From contig NZ_RQHK01000002.1 of NCBI RefSeq assembly GCF_004770475.1, positions 124,001-188,000 of the forward strand: DNA of 64,000 bases, read 5' to 3'. The stretch is from Leptospira mtsangambouensis. Its GTDB lineage: Bacteria; Spirochaetota; Leptospiria; Leptospirales; Leptospiraceae. Both the position numbers and the translations under genes were made by a program. The notes below the pieces were generated by a model, which searched no databases, was not told the origin of the DNA, and saw only the letters and a list, made by a program, of their open reading frames with translations. Positions 35,931 through 45,445 of the stretch are shown one piece after another (position 1 is the stretch's first letter; the number at the start of each line of letters is the position of its first letter).

Positions 35931-37858
35931 ACCAATTCCAGGAAAATAAAGGTTAGGTCGTCGTCCCAGTCTTTTATTTCTGTTTTAGAAAATGACTCCA
36001 AGTCTTGGATGAGTTTTATTTTAAAAAGATGATTCGGTATTTCGCGGTTGGCTCTTAAAAATTCGATAAGTCCCGCTTCTCCATACATAGTTCCGTCTGG
36101 ATGAAAACATTCCAAAACTCCATCACTGAGGATGAGGATTCTATCTTTAGGTTCTACTCGATGTGTGGTTTCTTCAATTTGGATTTCCGGAAAAACACCG
36201 ATGATTTTTCCTTTGGGATGAACCTTTATAATTTCTCCACTCGCACGTTGCAGATAGGCACTGGGATGACCCGCCCGGCCAAACCGCCATACTTTCGTAG
36301 AAGTATTGAGATACACATAAGACGCGGTTACATACTGTGGATTACAGTTCCCGTATAACACGCGATTCATTCCTTCTAGAACTTGTTTGGGGGAAGAGAT
36401 ATTGTCTTTTTGGGTAGTAAAGGCAACCTTTCCCATAGCAGAGATCAGTGAAGCAGGAATTCCATGCCCCGAAACATCACAAAGAACAATCCCGAGTTCA
36501 TAAGGATTAGGAGAAAAGTATTCATAAAAATCTCCTCCCACATCTTTCATTGGTTGGATGTAAATTTGCATTTGTAAATTTTTTACATCAGGAATTGTTT
36601 TTGGTAGGGACTGCATGAGAATGTCCCTAGAGATTTTTCTTTCCTTTCTAAGGCTTGTGACTTGGGCGAGAGCCAAATCTTTTTCTTGTCGGAGCAGTTG
36701 GATTCTGTCTGCCAAAGCAAAGGCAAACAAAGTGATGTCGGCAAGGGAAGCGATGGGGAATAACATTTCTTCCAGAAATGCATTGGAGGGAAGGATTCCA
36801 AATTTGAGCAATCCATACACAATGCAGGTAAGGAGCAATAAAACAAAAGCGACAGCAAAATAATAAAAAGATCTAAGCCGTTTGTAAATTCCCCAAATCA
36901 AAACACCAAGTAAACTAACACAAATTAGTAAAGAGAGCCATGTCACTCCAATAGAAGCTTCTGAAATCCCACCAAACAAAGAAATAACGGCATTGAGGAG
37001 TGAAAAAAATCCCAAAACTTGAAAACATCTGGCCATTTTGGGGATTCTAACTTTCAGTTTTAGAAAATTAGATGTGAAGAGAACAAAGAAAAAGAGACAA
37101 ACGCTAAAGAAAAAAGGAATTCCAATCCGTTTCCAAAAATAAGAATCGGGAACAAAAAAATAACTCCAGAAACCAAGTAAAGAAAGTTGCCCGAGTCCAA
37201 AGAACAATACATAACCAATATAATAAAAATAATTTCGATCTCTTACAAAAAACGCAATGGCAAGATTATATAAAATGATGATTCCTATACTTCCAAAAAA
37301 TAATCCATAAACCCACTGTGTGATGTAATCTTCTCTTTGTAGATTCCTTTGGTTGGTAAAAATCAGAGAAAACTGCAAAGAAATCTCTGAATGAATCGCA
37401 ATGAGAATGGTTTCTTTTTCATGCCCTATTCGAAATACAAAATTTCTATGAGGGATTTCTCTTTGGAATACCGGTTGGATGTGACCTGATTTAGATACAA
37501 TATATCGATTTCCATCATTTTTATGGAATAGTTCCACCGAGTCTATGTTATGTGCCTTGATGAGGAGCAGTGGATATTTAGAAGGATCCGGGAAATTTTT
37601 CGGGTTGAGACGAAGCCAAAGAGTTCCTTTTAAAAATCCAAAATTGACAAAGTGATCTTTTATTTCTTTGAATTCACCTATTTGTAATACAGATTCTACA
37701 GGTATGGAAGAATTTGGGTCAATCCAGTAAGAGAACTTTGTTGTGTGGATGAGTCTTTCGCCAATATCGTTTTGTGATTCTGAAAAAAGGGAATTGGTAA
37801 AAAAAAGAGTGAGGCTTATAAAAAAGAAAAAAATCGATTCGATGGATGGTTTTTTCAA
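35927..37858 (-). CDS. 7TMR-DISM receptor with SpoIIE phosphatase output
   Basis: A 643-residue membrane sensor. After a signal peptide (MKKPSIESIFFFFISLTLFF) comes an extracytoplasmic 7TMR-DISMED2-like domain (residues about 30-180), seven transmembrane helices (about 185-400) and a short coiled linker. The C-terminal PP2C/SpoIIE domain has the metal aspartates in VGGDFYEYF and LCDVSGHGIPASL and the end motif DDLTFIFLE. It should remove phosphate from a serine of a STAS-type antagonist in response to an outside ligand; the lone STAS protein at 30351 is a candidate partner. It overlaps the methyltransferase gene by four bases. Confidence 0.92.
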   Translation of the reverse strand: MKKPSIESIFFFFISLTLFFTNSLFSESQNDIGERLIHTTKFSYWIDPNSSIPVESVLQIGEFKEIKDHFVNFGFLKGTLWLRLNPKNFPDPSKYPLLLIKAHNIDSVELFHKNDGNRYIVSKSGHIQPVFQREIPHRNFVFRIGHEKETILIAIHSEISLQFSLIFTNQRNLQREDYITQWVYGLFFGSIGIIILYNLAIAFFVRDRNYFYYIGYVLFFGLGQLSLLGFWSYFFVPDSYFWKRIGIPFFFSVCLFFFVLFTSNFLKLKVRIPKMARCFQVLGFFSLLNAVISLFGGISEASIGVTWLSLLICVSLLGVLIWGIYKRLRSFYYFAVAFVLLLLTCIVYGLLKFGILPSNAFLEEMLFPIASLADITLFAFALADRIQLLRQEKDLALAQVTSLRKERKISRDILMQSLPKTIPDVKNLQMQIYIQPMKDVGGDFYEYFSPNPYELGIVLCDVSGHGIPASLISAMGKVAFTTQKDNISSPKQVLEGMNRVLYGNCNPQYVTASYVYLNTSTKVWRFGRAGHPSAYLQRASGEIIKVHPKGKIIGVFPEIQIEETTHRVEPKDRILILSDGVLECFHPDGTMYGEAGLIEFLRANREIPNHLFKIKLIQDLESFSKTEIKDWDDDLTFIFLELV

Positions 37859-37908
37859 TTGTGGGTAATGGACAAGGGATTAACCCCTTGTCCTCTTTCG
37901 AATTGGCT

Positions 37909-39198
37909 TTAAGCCTGTTTTTTTGCTGCTTCGTAAGAAATTTCTTTTGGACCAGTGTAAATTTGGCGTGGTCGACCAATCTTTAAACTTGGATCTTCAA
38001 TCATCTCTTTCCACTGAGCAATCCAACCTGGAAGTCTACCCATAGCAAACATTACTGTAAACATGTTGGTAGGAATTCCTAAAGCCCGGTAGATGATTCC
38101 AGAGTAGAAGTCTACGTTTGGATAAAGTTTTCTTTCTACAAAGTATGGATCATTAAGAGCCGCTTCTTCCAATTCTTTTGCAATGTCAAGGAGTGGGTCT
38201 TTGATTCCTAGTTTGTTGAGAACTTTATCACAAGCTACTTTGATGATTTTGGCACGTGGGTCAAAGTTTTTGTAAACACGGTGACCAAATCCATTTAATC
38301 GGAAACTGGAATTTTTGTCTTTGGCTTGTTCTACGATTTTTTTCACAGAAAGCCCACTCTTTTTAATTCCTTCTAACATTTCCAAAACTTCTTGGTTAGC
38401 ACCACCATGACGTGGTCCCCAAAGTGCAAGAATCCCTGCAGAAATCGCTCCATAGAGGTTTGCGAGAGAAGATCCCACCAAACGCACGGTAGACGTTGAA
38501 CAGTTTTGTTCATGGTCTGCATGTAGGATGAGAAGTAAGTTTAATGCAGAAACAATTTCTGGATCGATATGATAGTCTTCCGCAGGAACCGCAAACATCA
38601 TATTCATAAAATTGGATGCATAATCCAATTCGTTGAGTGGATGGATGATCGGTTGGCCGATGGATTTTTTGTAAGCGTATGCTGCAATGGTTGGAAACTT
38701 TGCAAGTAGTCGGATGATGGAAATTTCTCTATGTTCCTCATTCATTGGATCATAACTATCTTGGTAGTACGTAGACAAACAACCCATCATACAAGACATG
38801 ATTGCCATCGGGTGTCCATCTTTTGGAAATCCGTTGAACAGGCGCTTGAGATCCTCATGGATCATTGTATGGTTGGTGATGGAAGTATTCCACTCTTTGA
38901 GTTGTGCGTCGTTTGGAAGTTTGCCGTAAATGAGTAAATATGCTACTTCAGTAAACGTAGATTTAGCGGCCAAATCATCAATGGGAATTCCACGGTAACG
39001 CAAGATTCCTTGTTCTCCATCGAGAAAGGTAATATCACTGGTGCAAGCACCTGTATTCAAATAACCGGAATCAATCGTAACATAACCTGACAATTGGCGG
39101 AGTTTAGTAATATCAATTGCCTTCTCGTCTTCGCTTCCCACTAAAATCGGAAGTTCGAACTCTTTCCCATCCACTTTCAGAATTGCCTTTTCGGACAT
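37909..39198 (-). CDS. gltA: Citrate synthase
   Basis: Condenses oxaloacetate and acetyl-CoA at the entry of the citric acid cycle. The 429-residue length and N-terminal domain match the large, Gram-negative-type enzyme. Catalytic segments seen are HADHEQNCSTSTVRLVGSS, NGFGHRVYKNFDPRA and the later DPYFVERKLYPNVDFYSGI. A good AGGAGAAG ribosome site precedes the ATG, and a perfect eight-base-pair hairpin (39217-39240) lies just before it. 2-oxoglutarate dehydrogenase is encoded further along (47430-52870). Confidence 0.98.
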   Translation of the reverse strand: MSEKAILKVDGKEFELPILVGSEDEKAIDITKLRQLSGYVTIDSGYLNTGACTSDITFLDGEQGILRYRGIPIDDLAAKSTFTEVAYLLIYGKLPNDAQLKEWNTSITNHTMIHEDLKRLFNGFPKDGHPMAIMSCMMGCLSTYYQDSYDPMNEEHREISIIRLLAKFPTIAAYAYKKSIGQPIIHPLNELDYASNFMNMMFAVPAEDYHIDPEIVSALNLLLILHADHEQNCSTSTVRLVGSSLANLYGAISAGILALWGPRHGGANQEVLEMLEGIKKSGLSVKKIVEQAKDKNSSFRLNGFGHRVYKNFDPRAKIIKVACDKVLNKLGIKDPLLDIAKELEEAALNDPYFVERKLYPNVDFYSGIIYRALGIPTNMFTVMFAMGRLPGWIAQWKEMIEDPSLKIGRPRQIYTGPKEISYEAAKKQA

Positions 39199-39216
39199 AT
39201 CTTCTCCTGTATATCT

Positions 39217-39240
39217 CTGTCTATTTCAAAGGATAGACAG
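39217..39240 (-). promoter_or_regulatory. Perfect hairpin in the gltA leader
   Basis: CTGTCTAT and ATAGACAG flank an eight-base loop, giving a perfect eight-base-pair stem just upstream of the gltA ribosome-binding site. No T-run follows on the minus strand, so it does not look like a rho-independent terminator of slt. An operator, an RNA-processing site or a translation-control hairpin are options. Confidence 0.4.
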
Positions 39241-39266
39241 GGGAAAGGGTGGGGAAAAGTCATTTT

Positions 39267-41534
39267 TTACAACTTGTGGTATTTTTTCATAATGTCATAG
39301 GCGTAGAAATTTGAGACCACGATGCGACAGTAATCTCTCGACTCTTTGTAAGGAAGGTCTTCCAAAAAATGGTTAAAATCACCGGTATAAACAGACTTCT
39401 TCCACTTCCGTAAATTCCCCGGGCCTCCGTTGTATGCGATGGATGCCCATTTCAATTCGTTGTCGTTGGATTTCAAAAGATAGGCTAAAAATTTTGTCCC
39501 CAAACGGATGGAGGTTTCGGGCTCATAGAGGGAGTAGGAAGTGATTCCCATACGTGAGGCGAGTTCCTTTCCTGTCGCCGGCATAATTTGCATGAGACCC
39601 CGAGCATTGGATCTTGAGGTCGCGGTTTCTTTAAAAAAGGATTCTTGTCGCATCAAAGCATATACCTTGTCTTCGGAGATATCATTTTCCTGGGCGTAAC
39701 GAGAGACGATGTTTTGGTGTGGCCTTGGATACATGCGGACGGAAAGGGAAGTGGGGAGTAAAATGGGGTCATCTGGGATCAAATGTCTTTTGAGAAGAGA
39801 CCTTGTGTGAAATGCAGTATAATATGTGTTATATGTTAAGTCTCCAATCCCCACCAGAATTTCATCCTTTTCTTCTTCGGAAAGGTTCTCTCGTTTGACA
39901 TGAAAATTAACGAGACTTAAACCCAAACTATCTTCTCCGACGCGGAAGTATTCTTTGGCAAGGTTCAAAAGTTTATGCCCTTGGATTCGTGAGCTCATTC
40001 CACCCAGTTTATTTCCTAATTCATAAGAATCTTTTGGGTATACAAATCCTAAGTTTCTACCAAGGATCGCATAAGATTCTTCGGGGATTCCAGCCGTATA
40101 AGATAGATATTCAAATAAATATTCTTTGTTGTAAGTTGGATTGTCCGGTTTGTTTCCTTCTTTGATGATGGATAAAAATTCTTCTCGGATCACTCGTGTA
40201 TAATAAGATCCGGGACAAAGAGCATAATATCGTTTCAGTTCTTTTTTTAACTTCTCCGTCTCACCACTTTCTTTGAGGGATCGTAAGTACCAATACACAA
40301 GTCTGCCTTTGACGGGGAGATTGGGAATTTCAGCAAGGGCTCTTTCAAATTTTGCGAGTGGAGCAAAATTAGATTTTTCACCTTTGCGATCCACAAGGTA
40401 TTCAATCAGTCTGTCCTGGTAAAAAAGATTAAAAGGATATTTCCCTAAATATAAAACTAAATTTTCAAAATACAGTTCACGATCACCTAATCTGTCGTAA
40501 GTGGCTGCAAGTATTCTGTAGTATCCTGCATCTTTTCCAGGAAATGTTTTTAAAAGTTCAATCGCATTTTGGAATTTATTTTGTTGGTATAAAATGTCCG
40601 CCAAACTAACAATCCAAGAGGAATCCATGTCCACAAAGGTTTTATTTGCACGTAAAACCCTAAAAAGTTCATTGATTTTTCCCGTTTTGGTTAAAACAGA
40701 AGTAAGATTTTTGAATCCTTCGTAATAAGCAAGTCTTGTGGAAAAGAGTTCAGGCCTTGTGCGAAACACGGCTTCTTTATCATTATGATTGATCGCAGGC
40801 AAGAGAAGGGTGAATTCTGATGGAGCCAGTTGTAAAATACTTCCCGATCCTTTGTATTTGGACCAGTCCGCAGCAATCATCTGCACAGTAGAGTCAGAAA
40901 GTCCTTCTCTTTGTAGACAATTCAACCATTCTTCTACGGCTGCCTTTTCGTCACCTAATATGAGTTTTGCTTTTCCATACCGATATTGTGTATCCCCTGT
41001 CAGAAGGTATCGTTTGTGCGATTCTTGGATGGAGTTAATTTTATCTAAAATTTCCTTCCATTGGTTGTTTGCGGCAAGGAGACGAACGAGTTCATCAAGT
41101 AGCCTGCGGCAAATCGGATCTTCTTCCAAATTCAATCGATTCAAAAATTGGATTCTTTCTGCCGGAGTGAGATAATTTTTTTGTGTGATTTCTGTATACA
41201 ACTTCCAATAACTTAGTTTAAAAAGGGTGGTTTGGAAAGGCATCGTTTGTGTCAGGATTTTTCTTACTTCTTCTTCCGAGGATTCTGTGACAAAAACACC
41301 GCGCACAAGAGAAATCAAATACCGAAACCGTTTCTCCTTGTCTCCGTTAGGTGCTTTTTCATGGAATTCAATTAAACTATAAACTTCACTTTCACGGGAT
41401 GGGTTTGTATTTCGAAAGTGACTTTCGATTTGCCCCCACTGATGAGATTTGATTAAATATTGAAGGTCAGTGTCCGCAAATAGGGATGTTGTGAAAAAGA
41501 GAAGAATTCTACTTGCTAACCAAAAATGCCTCAT
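39267..41534 (-). CDS. slt: Soluble lytic transglycosylase-like protein
   Basis: A 755-residue periplasmic murein lytic transglycosylase. A short signal peptide (WLASRILLFFTTSLFA) is followed by a long alpha-superhelical U-shaped region, typical of Slt70-type enzymes, and a C-terminal SLT domain. The catalytic glutamate is Glu631 in MRQESFFKETATSRSNARG, followed by LMQIMPATGKELA and the AYNGGPGN motif. It cleaves glycan strands between MurNAc and GlcNAc, leaving 1,6-anhydro ends. An AGGAAG ribosome site lies upstream. It runs divergently from the unknown gene at 41583, 48 bases away. Confidence 0.93.
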   Translation of the reverse strand: MRHFWLASRILLFFTTSLFADTDLQYLIKSHQWGQIESHFRNTNPSRESEVYSLIEFHEKAPNGDKEKRFRYLISLVRGVFVTESSEEEVRKILTQTMPFQTTLFKLSYWKLYTEITQKNYLTPAERIQFLNRLNLEEDPICRRLLDELVRLLAANNQWKEILDKINSIQESHKRYLLTGDTQYRYGKAKLILGDEKAAVEEWLNCLQREGLSDSTVQMIAADWSKYKGSGSILQLAPSEFTLLLPAINHNDKEAVFRTRPELFSTRLAYYEGFKNLTSVLTKTGKINELFRVLRANKTFVDMDSSWIVSLADILYQQNKFQNAIELLKTFPGKDAGYYRILAATYDRLGDRELYFENLVLYLGKYPFNLFYQDRLIEYLVDRKGEKSNFAPLAKFERALAEIPNLPVKGRLVYWYLRSLKESGETEKLKKELKRYYALCPGSYYTRVIREEFLSIIKEGNKPDNPTYNKEYLFEYLSYTAGIPEESYAILGRNLGFVYPKDSYELGNKLGGMSSRIQGHKLLNLAKEYFRVGEDSLGLSLVNFHVKRENLSEEEKDEILVGIGDLTYNTYYTAFHTRSLLKRHLIPDDPILLPTSLSVRMYPRPHQNIVSRYAQENDISEDKVYALMRQESFFKETATSRSNARGLMQIMPATGKELASRMGITSYSLYEPETSIRLGTKFLAYLLKSNDNELKWASIAYNGGPGNLRKWKKSVYTGDFNHFLEDLPYKESRDYCRIVVSNFYAYDIMKKYHKL

Positions 41535-41582
41535 GCATACTTCCTATGATTACGAATTTAGAGAGGGAAGGTTCCTCTCCTT

Positions 41583-42782
41583 ATGAGCTTACAAACAGAA
41601 TACAAACTGCAATGGCCGGAATACCGGATTGAATTCCATCCTGGGCCTCCGATTCCAAAAAAGGCCAACCTGAATGAACTTTGGCCAAACCTTCGTGCCT
41701 TTTTTTCGGGCAATCAGTCTCGTTTTGCAAACTATCTCTTCTATTTATCGACCGATTTTTCTGGGGGGTTCAGCCTTTGTTCCGTTCTGGGAGAAAATGA
41801 GGTCACCTTTCGCTTCCGGGACCCGCAACTTGTCTCTCCCTCTCCTTTTCCAAAAGAAACTTTGGAACAAATTTGGGAACTTTGCCAAAAACGTGAGTTT
41901 GAAGAAATGGAAAGGGAGGACTGGGAGCTAATTGGATTTGGGTTTTTGTATTTGGGAAATGTCCTCGAGTTTCGCAATTGGGTTTTGAAAACCAAAGATT
42001 TTTTTGGCCAAACCGATGACAATCGTAGGTTTTTGTTTTTGCTTGGTTGGGAAAGTTCTGAGTTCCCCTATGAAAACTCCATTTTACATATGTTAGTCGA
42101 ATATGAAAGAGGGAACAGAGATTCTATCAATTTTAAAACACTTACCGATGCAGTAACACTAGATTCCCATTGGCAAATTTCAGGAGTTCTGTTTCATGCG
42201 ATCGAAACAGGATGGTTTACCGGAGAAGAAACATTCCGATTTTGGAAATTTCTCATAGGATTTTATGCAGAATGGGATGATTGGGAACAACAAAAATTCC
42301 GTTCTGTTTCACTTGGAAAAATTCCTGCCTTTCCTGCTTTGCGTTACGCCAAACGATATTTTCCATATAACACTTTTGTTTTATACAGACAGGATCTGGA
42401 AACTAATCTTCGAGGTGATTGGACCTATGGAGATGGATTCGGTTATGAACTCACACACCAAATGGATCCCTTTGTGGAAACAGTTGTAAGGTTTCGTAAC
42501 GAAAAAGAAAGGTTCGAGGAAGAACTAAAAAATGAATTATGGAAAAGACCTTATTCATACTTTATCAATTTACAATTGGCTTTTATTCGTTTTGTAAAAA
42601 AAGAAAACCAAAGTTTTTTGGAATTTTATAAAAAAGCCGGAAGACTTAAATATTTACCTATGGCTCTCAATTTGTATTGGAGGGTTTTAAAAGTCAATGG
42701 AGAAGAGGTTCTTTCGAAATCCATTGAACGGACGTTAGTGGCCACTGGCGAATCAACAAACATTCCGGAAGGTTGGGAATAA
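41583..42782 (+). CDS. Protein of unknown function
   Basis: A 399-residue protein without a signal peptide, rich in aromatic residues, especially Trp and Phe in the central part (for example WFTGEETFRFWKFLIGFYAE). I recognise no domain. It is the first gene of a plus-strand unit that includes the bactofilin and pdxA-like genes, and its end is one base before the next start. The clustering suggests a cytoplasmic role connected with envelope or cytoskeleton functions, which is inference. Confidence 0.6.
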   Translation: MSLQTEYKLQWPEYRIEFHPGPPIPKKANLNELWPNLRAFFSGNQSRFANYLFYLSTDFSGGFSLCSVLGENEVTFRFRDPQLVSPSPFPKETLEQIWELCQKREFEEMEREDWELIGFGFLYLGNVLEFRNWVLKTKDFFGQTDDNRRFLFLLGWESSEFPYENSILHMLVEYERGNRDSINFKTLTDAVTLDSHWQISGVLFHAIETGWFTGEETFRFWKFLIGFYAEWDDWEQQKFRSVSLGKIPAFPALRYAKRYFPYNTFVLYRQDLETNLRGDWTYGDGFGYELTHQMDPFVETVVRFRNEKERFEEELKNELWKRPYSYFINLQLAFIRFVKKENQSFLEFYKKAGRLKYLPMALNLYWRVLKVNGEEVLSKSIERTLVATGESTNIPEGWE

Positions 42783-42783
42783 A

Positions 42784-43557
42784 ATGCCTCTTTCACAAGA
42801 ACAGATTATGGAACTCTCCAAATTGCAGAAAATGCTAAGGAATTTGGAGAAAATTGAAAGAAACGCAAAAAATGATCTGCAAAAGGAAAGAGTTGCCTTT
42901 GACATTGAACGTTACAGGCGGCGTATGCAAGAAGTCTCTCCCGAAGGTATCCCGGATAACTTAGAGCAGACCATGCGGAATGCAAAAACCAGAGAGGAAA
43001 ACCCAGAAAACCTCAAACACAAAGTCATTTCTCAGTATCCTGTAATGAAAATCACTCCCAATTCAAATGATAGCGAAATCAATCAGATTGGAACACTTGT
43101 GAATATTATGGATTTGGAATACATTCCAATCCTTGGAGATGGTCATATTAAATTTGATTATTCCCATGCCACAGAAAGGGATTCTGTTCTCAAATATATG
43201 GAGAACTTACGTAGGAACATGAAAATCCTTGTGGAAACGGTAGAAGAATATGCTGCTGCCGACAAACAAGAGTTTCGTGAACAGCTTTCTCGGATGAAAA
43301 ACAAACAATCCCGTATTTTTATTGCTGAGTCTTTTGAAACTTTGGGTAAATTTCGAGATTTCCTCACTGCAGTGAATAAAGACATCAAAGATGGGGTAAA
43401 TGTCATTATGAACATGGAAGAACCTATCAAATTCAATCCAAGGTTTGAAAAGGCCACGGTTTTGGAAGGTCGTTCCATCATGGAAGGGCTTCGCGAATTT
43501 CAAGAATTTGCGGAAGAGGCATGTGATTTGATTCGACTCCCGTCCTTTCGAGGGTAA
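42784..43557 (+). CDS. Coiled-coil protein of unknown function
   Basis: A 257-residue protein with a strong helical, basic N-terminus (LSKLQKMLRNLEKIERNAKNDLQKERVAFDIERYRRR), typical of a coiled coil. The rest is helical with acidic patches and ends in LIRLPSFRG. No signal peptide or transmembrane helix is seen. It follows the unknown gene after one base and lies just upstream of the bactofilin gene, making it a candidate partner of that filament protein; this is inference from position. Confidence 0.65.
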   Translation: MPLSQEQIMELSKLQKMLRNLEKIERNAKNDLQKERVAFDIERYRRRMQEVSPEGIPDNLEQTMRNAKTREENPENLKHKVISQYPVMKITPNSNDSEINQIGTLVNIMDLEYIPILGDGHIKFDYSHATERDSVLKYMENLRRNMKILVETVEEYAAADKQEFREQLSRMKNKQSRIFIAESFETLGKFRDFLTAVNKDIKDGVNVIMNMEEPIKFNPRFEKATVLEGRSIMEGLREFQEFAEEACDLIRLPSFRG

Positions 43558-43625
43558 AAAAACCTTTTCATTCCCGGGGGGAACAAGGACACTGTGAAAA
43601 ATCACATTCACGGACTCGTAACAGC

Positions 43626-44066
43626 ATGGCATTAGTCAAAAATCAGACCGAAGTTACCAATTCAACTATTGGTGAGAATTCTTACTTCAACGGTAAATTC
43701 TTCATCAATGGATCTCTTAAAATTGACGGTAAATTCGAGGGAAAATCCCTCCAAGCCGAACACCTCTACATTGGTGTTACCGGAAAGGTCAAAACCAACA
43801 TCACTGCTGCCAGTGTCATCGTAGAGGGAATTGTTGTTGGAAACGTCACTGCCAGAAACCGCGTGATGCTCCTTCCTACCTCAAAAATTCTAGGAGATAT
43901 CAAAACTCCAGAGCTTATCATCCAAAACGGGGTGATTTTGGAAGGACGTTGTATGATTTCCAACGACCTCAAACACAGTGCCAAAGACCTAATTGAATTG
44001 GAATACTCAAAAGATTCCTTAAGTGTAGAGAAGATTTTTGGGAAACAACCAAACGCAAAAGAATAA
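43626..44066 (+). CDS. Bactofilin family cytoskeletal protein
   Basis: A 146-residue bactofilin. The family builds membrane-associated filaments from a small right-handed beta-helix, which is seen here as regular strands: YFNGKFFINGSLKIDGKFEG, LYIGVTGKVKTNITA, VIVEGIVVGNVTA, and ILGDIKTPELIIQNG. Short unstructured ends flank it. Bactofilins set cell shape and local wall synthesis; the spiral shape of spirochaetes makes this relevant. It is followed directly by the pdxA-like gene (TAA then TTG). Confidence 0.93.
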   Translation: MALVKNQTEVTNSTIGENSYFNGKFFINGSLKIDGKFEGKSLQAEHLYIGVTGKVKTNITAASVIVEGIVVGNVTARNRVMLLPTSKILGDIKTPELIIQNGVILEGRCMISNDLKHSAKDLIELEYSKDSLSVEKIFGKQPNAKE

Positions 44067-45011
44067 TTGAAAACCATTCTGATTTCGGAAGGTGATCCAA
44101 CAAGTATCAACTATGAACTTTTGGTTTCCGCCTTCCCTCTGTTGCAATCCTTAGGGAAACACCACCGCATCTATCTGGTGCGTGGGCCTCACAACATCCA
44201 TGTTCCCTCTCTCCCCAACCTCTCCAAACCCAGTGCGGAACCAGGGTTTTATTCCCTTTCTTGGCTTGGTTCTCAAAAATCTCGTTCTTTTGTTCTCGGA
44301 AAACCTTCTAAAACATCTGGTCAGATGGCCTATGATTCGTTGCTAGCCGCTATGGATTTACAAAAGGAACTCGGAGCTGACCTCATCACTTTGCCTCTCT
44401 CCAAAGAGTGGGTACAAAAGGCTGGGGTGAAAGGATTTCGGGGCCATACAGAAACTCTAGCCGAGTATTATAAACGACCTACCTTTATGATGATGAGTGG
44501 GGAAAAATTAAACGTCATCCCCTTAACCACCCATGTCCCTTTGAAAGATGTGGTAAAAGAATTAAAAAAGTTTTCTTGGAAGGAATTGGCAAAGGCTCTC
44601 ATCCGTTCACAGTTTTTAAAAAATCCGAAGATTGCCTATTTGGGCCTTAACCCCCATGCCGGTGAAGGTGGAAAGATCGGGGACGAGGAATCGACCCTAC
44701 TTGGTGTCGGTGCCAAAGTACTCCGAAAAGCAAAGTTCGCCGTAGAGGGACCACTTTCCGCCGATTCCGCCTTTTTACCAGGTGCTAAGCCGTACGATTT
44801 GTATTTGGCTTCCTACCACGACCAAGGACTCATTCCATTTAAATTGCTTGAAGGGAAAAAGGGAGTCAACATAACCTTAGGACTGGATTTTACCCGTGTG
44901 TCCCCCGACCACGGAACGGCCTTTGACATTGCAGGTAAAGGTTTAAGTGATCCCACAGGACTCATCTCCTGTTTAGAACGACTCACGGAGAATACAAAAA
45001 CAAAGCCATGA
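44067..45011 (+). CDS. pdxA: 4-hydroxythreonine-4-phosphate dehydrogenase-like (PdxA)
   Basis: A 314-residue PdxA-family enzyme that oxidises 4-phospho-hydroxythreonine on the way to pyridoxal phosphate. Typical segments are ISEGDPTSINYELL at the start, PLSKEWVQKAGVKGFRGHTE, GLNPHAGEGGKIGDEE with the metal-binding His, and ASYHDQGLIPFKLL. The start is a TTG placed immediately after the bactofilin stop. The sequence is somewhat shorter and more divergent than E. coli PdxA (329 residues). It overlaps the next gene by four bases. Confidence 0.88.
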   Translation: MKTILISEGDPTSINYELLVSAFPLLQSLGKHHRIYLVRGPHNIHVPSLPNLSKPSAEPGFYSLSWLGSQKSRSFVLGKPSKTSGQMAYDSLLAAMDLQKELGADLITLPLSKEWVQKAGVKGFRGHTETLAEYYKRPTFMMMSGEKLNVIPLTTHVPLKDVVKELKKFSWKELAKALIRSQFLKNPKIAYLGLNPHAGEGGKIGDEESTLLGVGAKVLRKAKFAVEGPLSADSAFLPGAKPYDLYLASYHDQGLIPFKLLEGKKGVNITLGLDFTRVSPDHGTAFDIAGKGLSDPTGLISCLERLTENTKTKP

Positions 45012-45433
45012 CACTATTGGAAGTCCTTGCCTTTCCGGTTCTTTTTATTTGGTTTGTGGGCCTCCTTCTCACTCTGTTCCGGAGAGATTTGGAATCCCAT
45101 TGGAAGTTTTTTTTCTTCCTCGTATTTTGTTTTTATTTGGTTCAATTTTTCCCTGAATTTTGGGAAGGGGTGGCTCGTTGGAAGGAAAACCCGAAAGCGG
45201 AGGTCCTCATTTGGATTTCGGCTATGGGAAATTCTATCTATGTATTTTTGTTCTTTTTATGGCCCCTTGTTCTCATTCGCATTTATTATTCCGCATCCAA
45301 TAATTTAAGTAAAACCTTGATCCCGGCACTTGCCTATGGGACGGTTCTGTATTGGGCTTTATTTTTTCTTTGGACTATGTATTCCAAAGAGTTCAATGGT
45401 TGGCTTCATCAAGTTTTCACAATAAGTAAATAA
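45008..45433 (+). CDS. Small integral membrane protein of unknown function
   Basis: A 141-residue protein with about four hydrophobic segments (MTLLEVLAFPVLFIWFVGLL and later stretches) and many Phe and Trp residues. No domain recognised. It starts inside the pdxA-like stop (ATGA) and is followed after 12 bases by the DegT aminotransferase gene. Confidence 0.65.
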   Translation: MTLLEVLAFPVLFIWFVGLLLTLFRRDLESHWKFFFFLVFCFYLVQFFPEFWEGVARWKENPKAEVLIWISAMGNSIYVFLFFLWPLVLIRIYYSASNNLSKTLIPALAYGTVLYWALFFLWTMYSKEFNGWLHQVFTISK

Positions 45434-45445
45434 AAAGGGCATACA

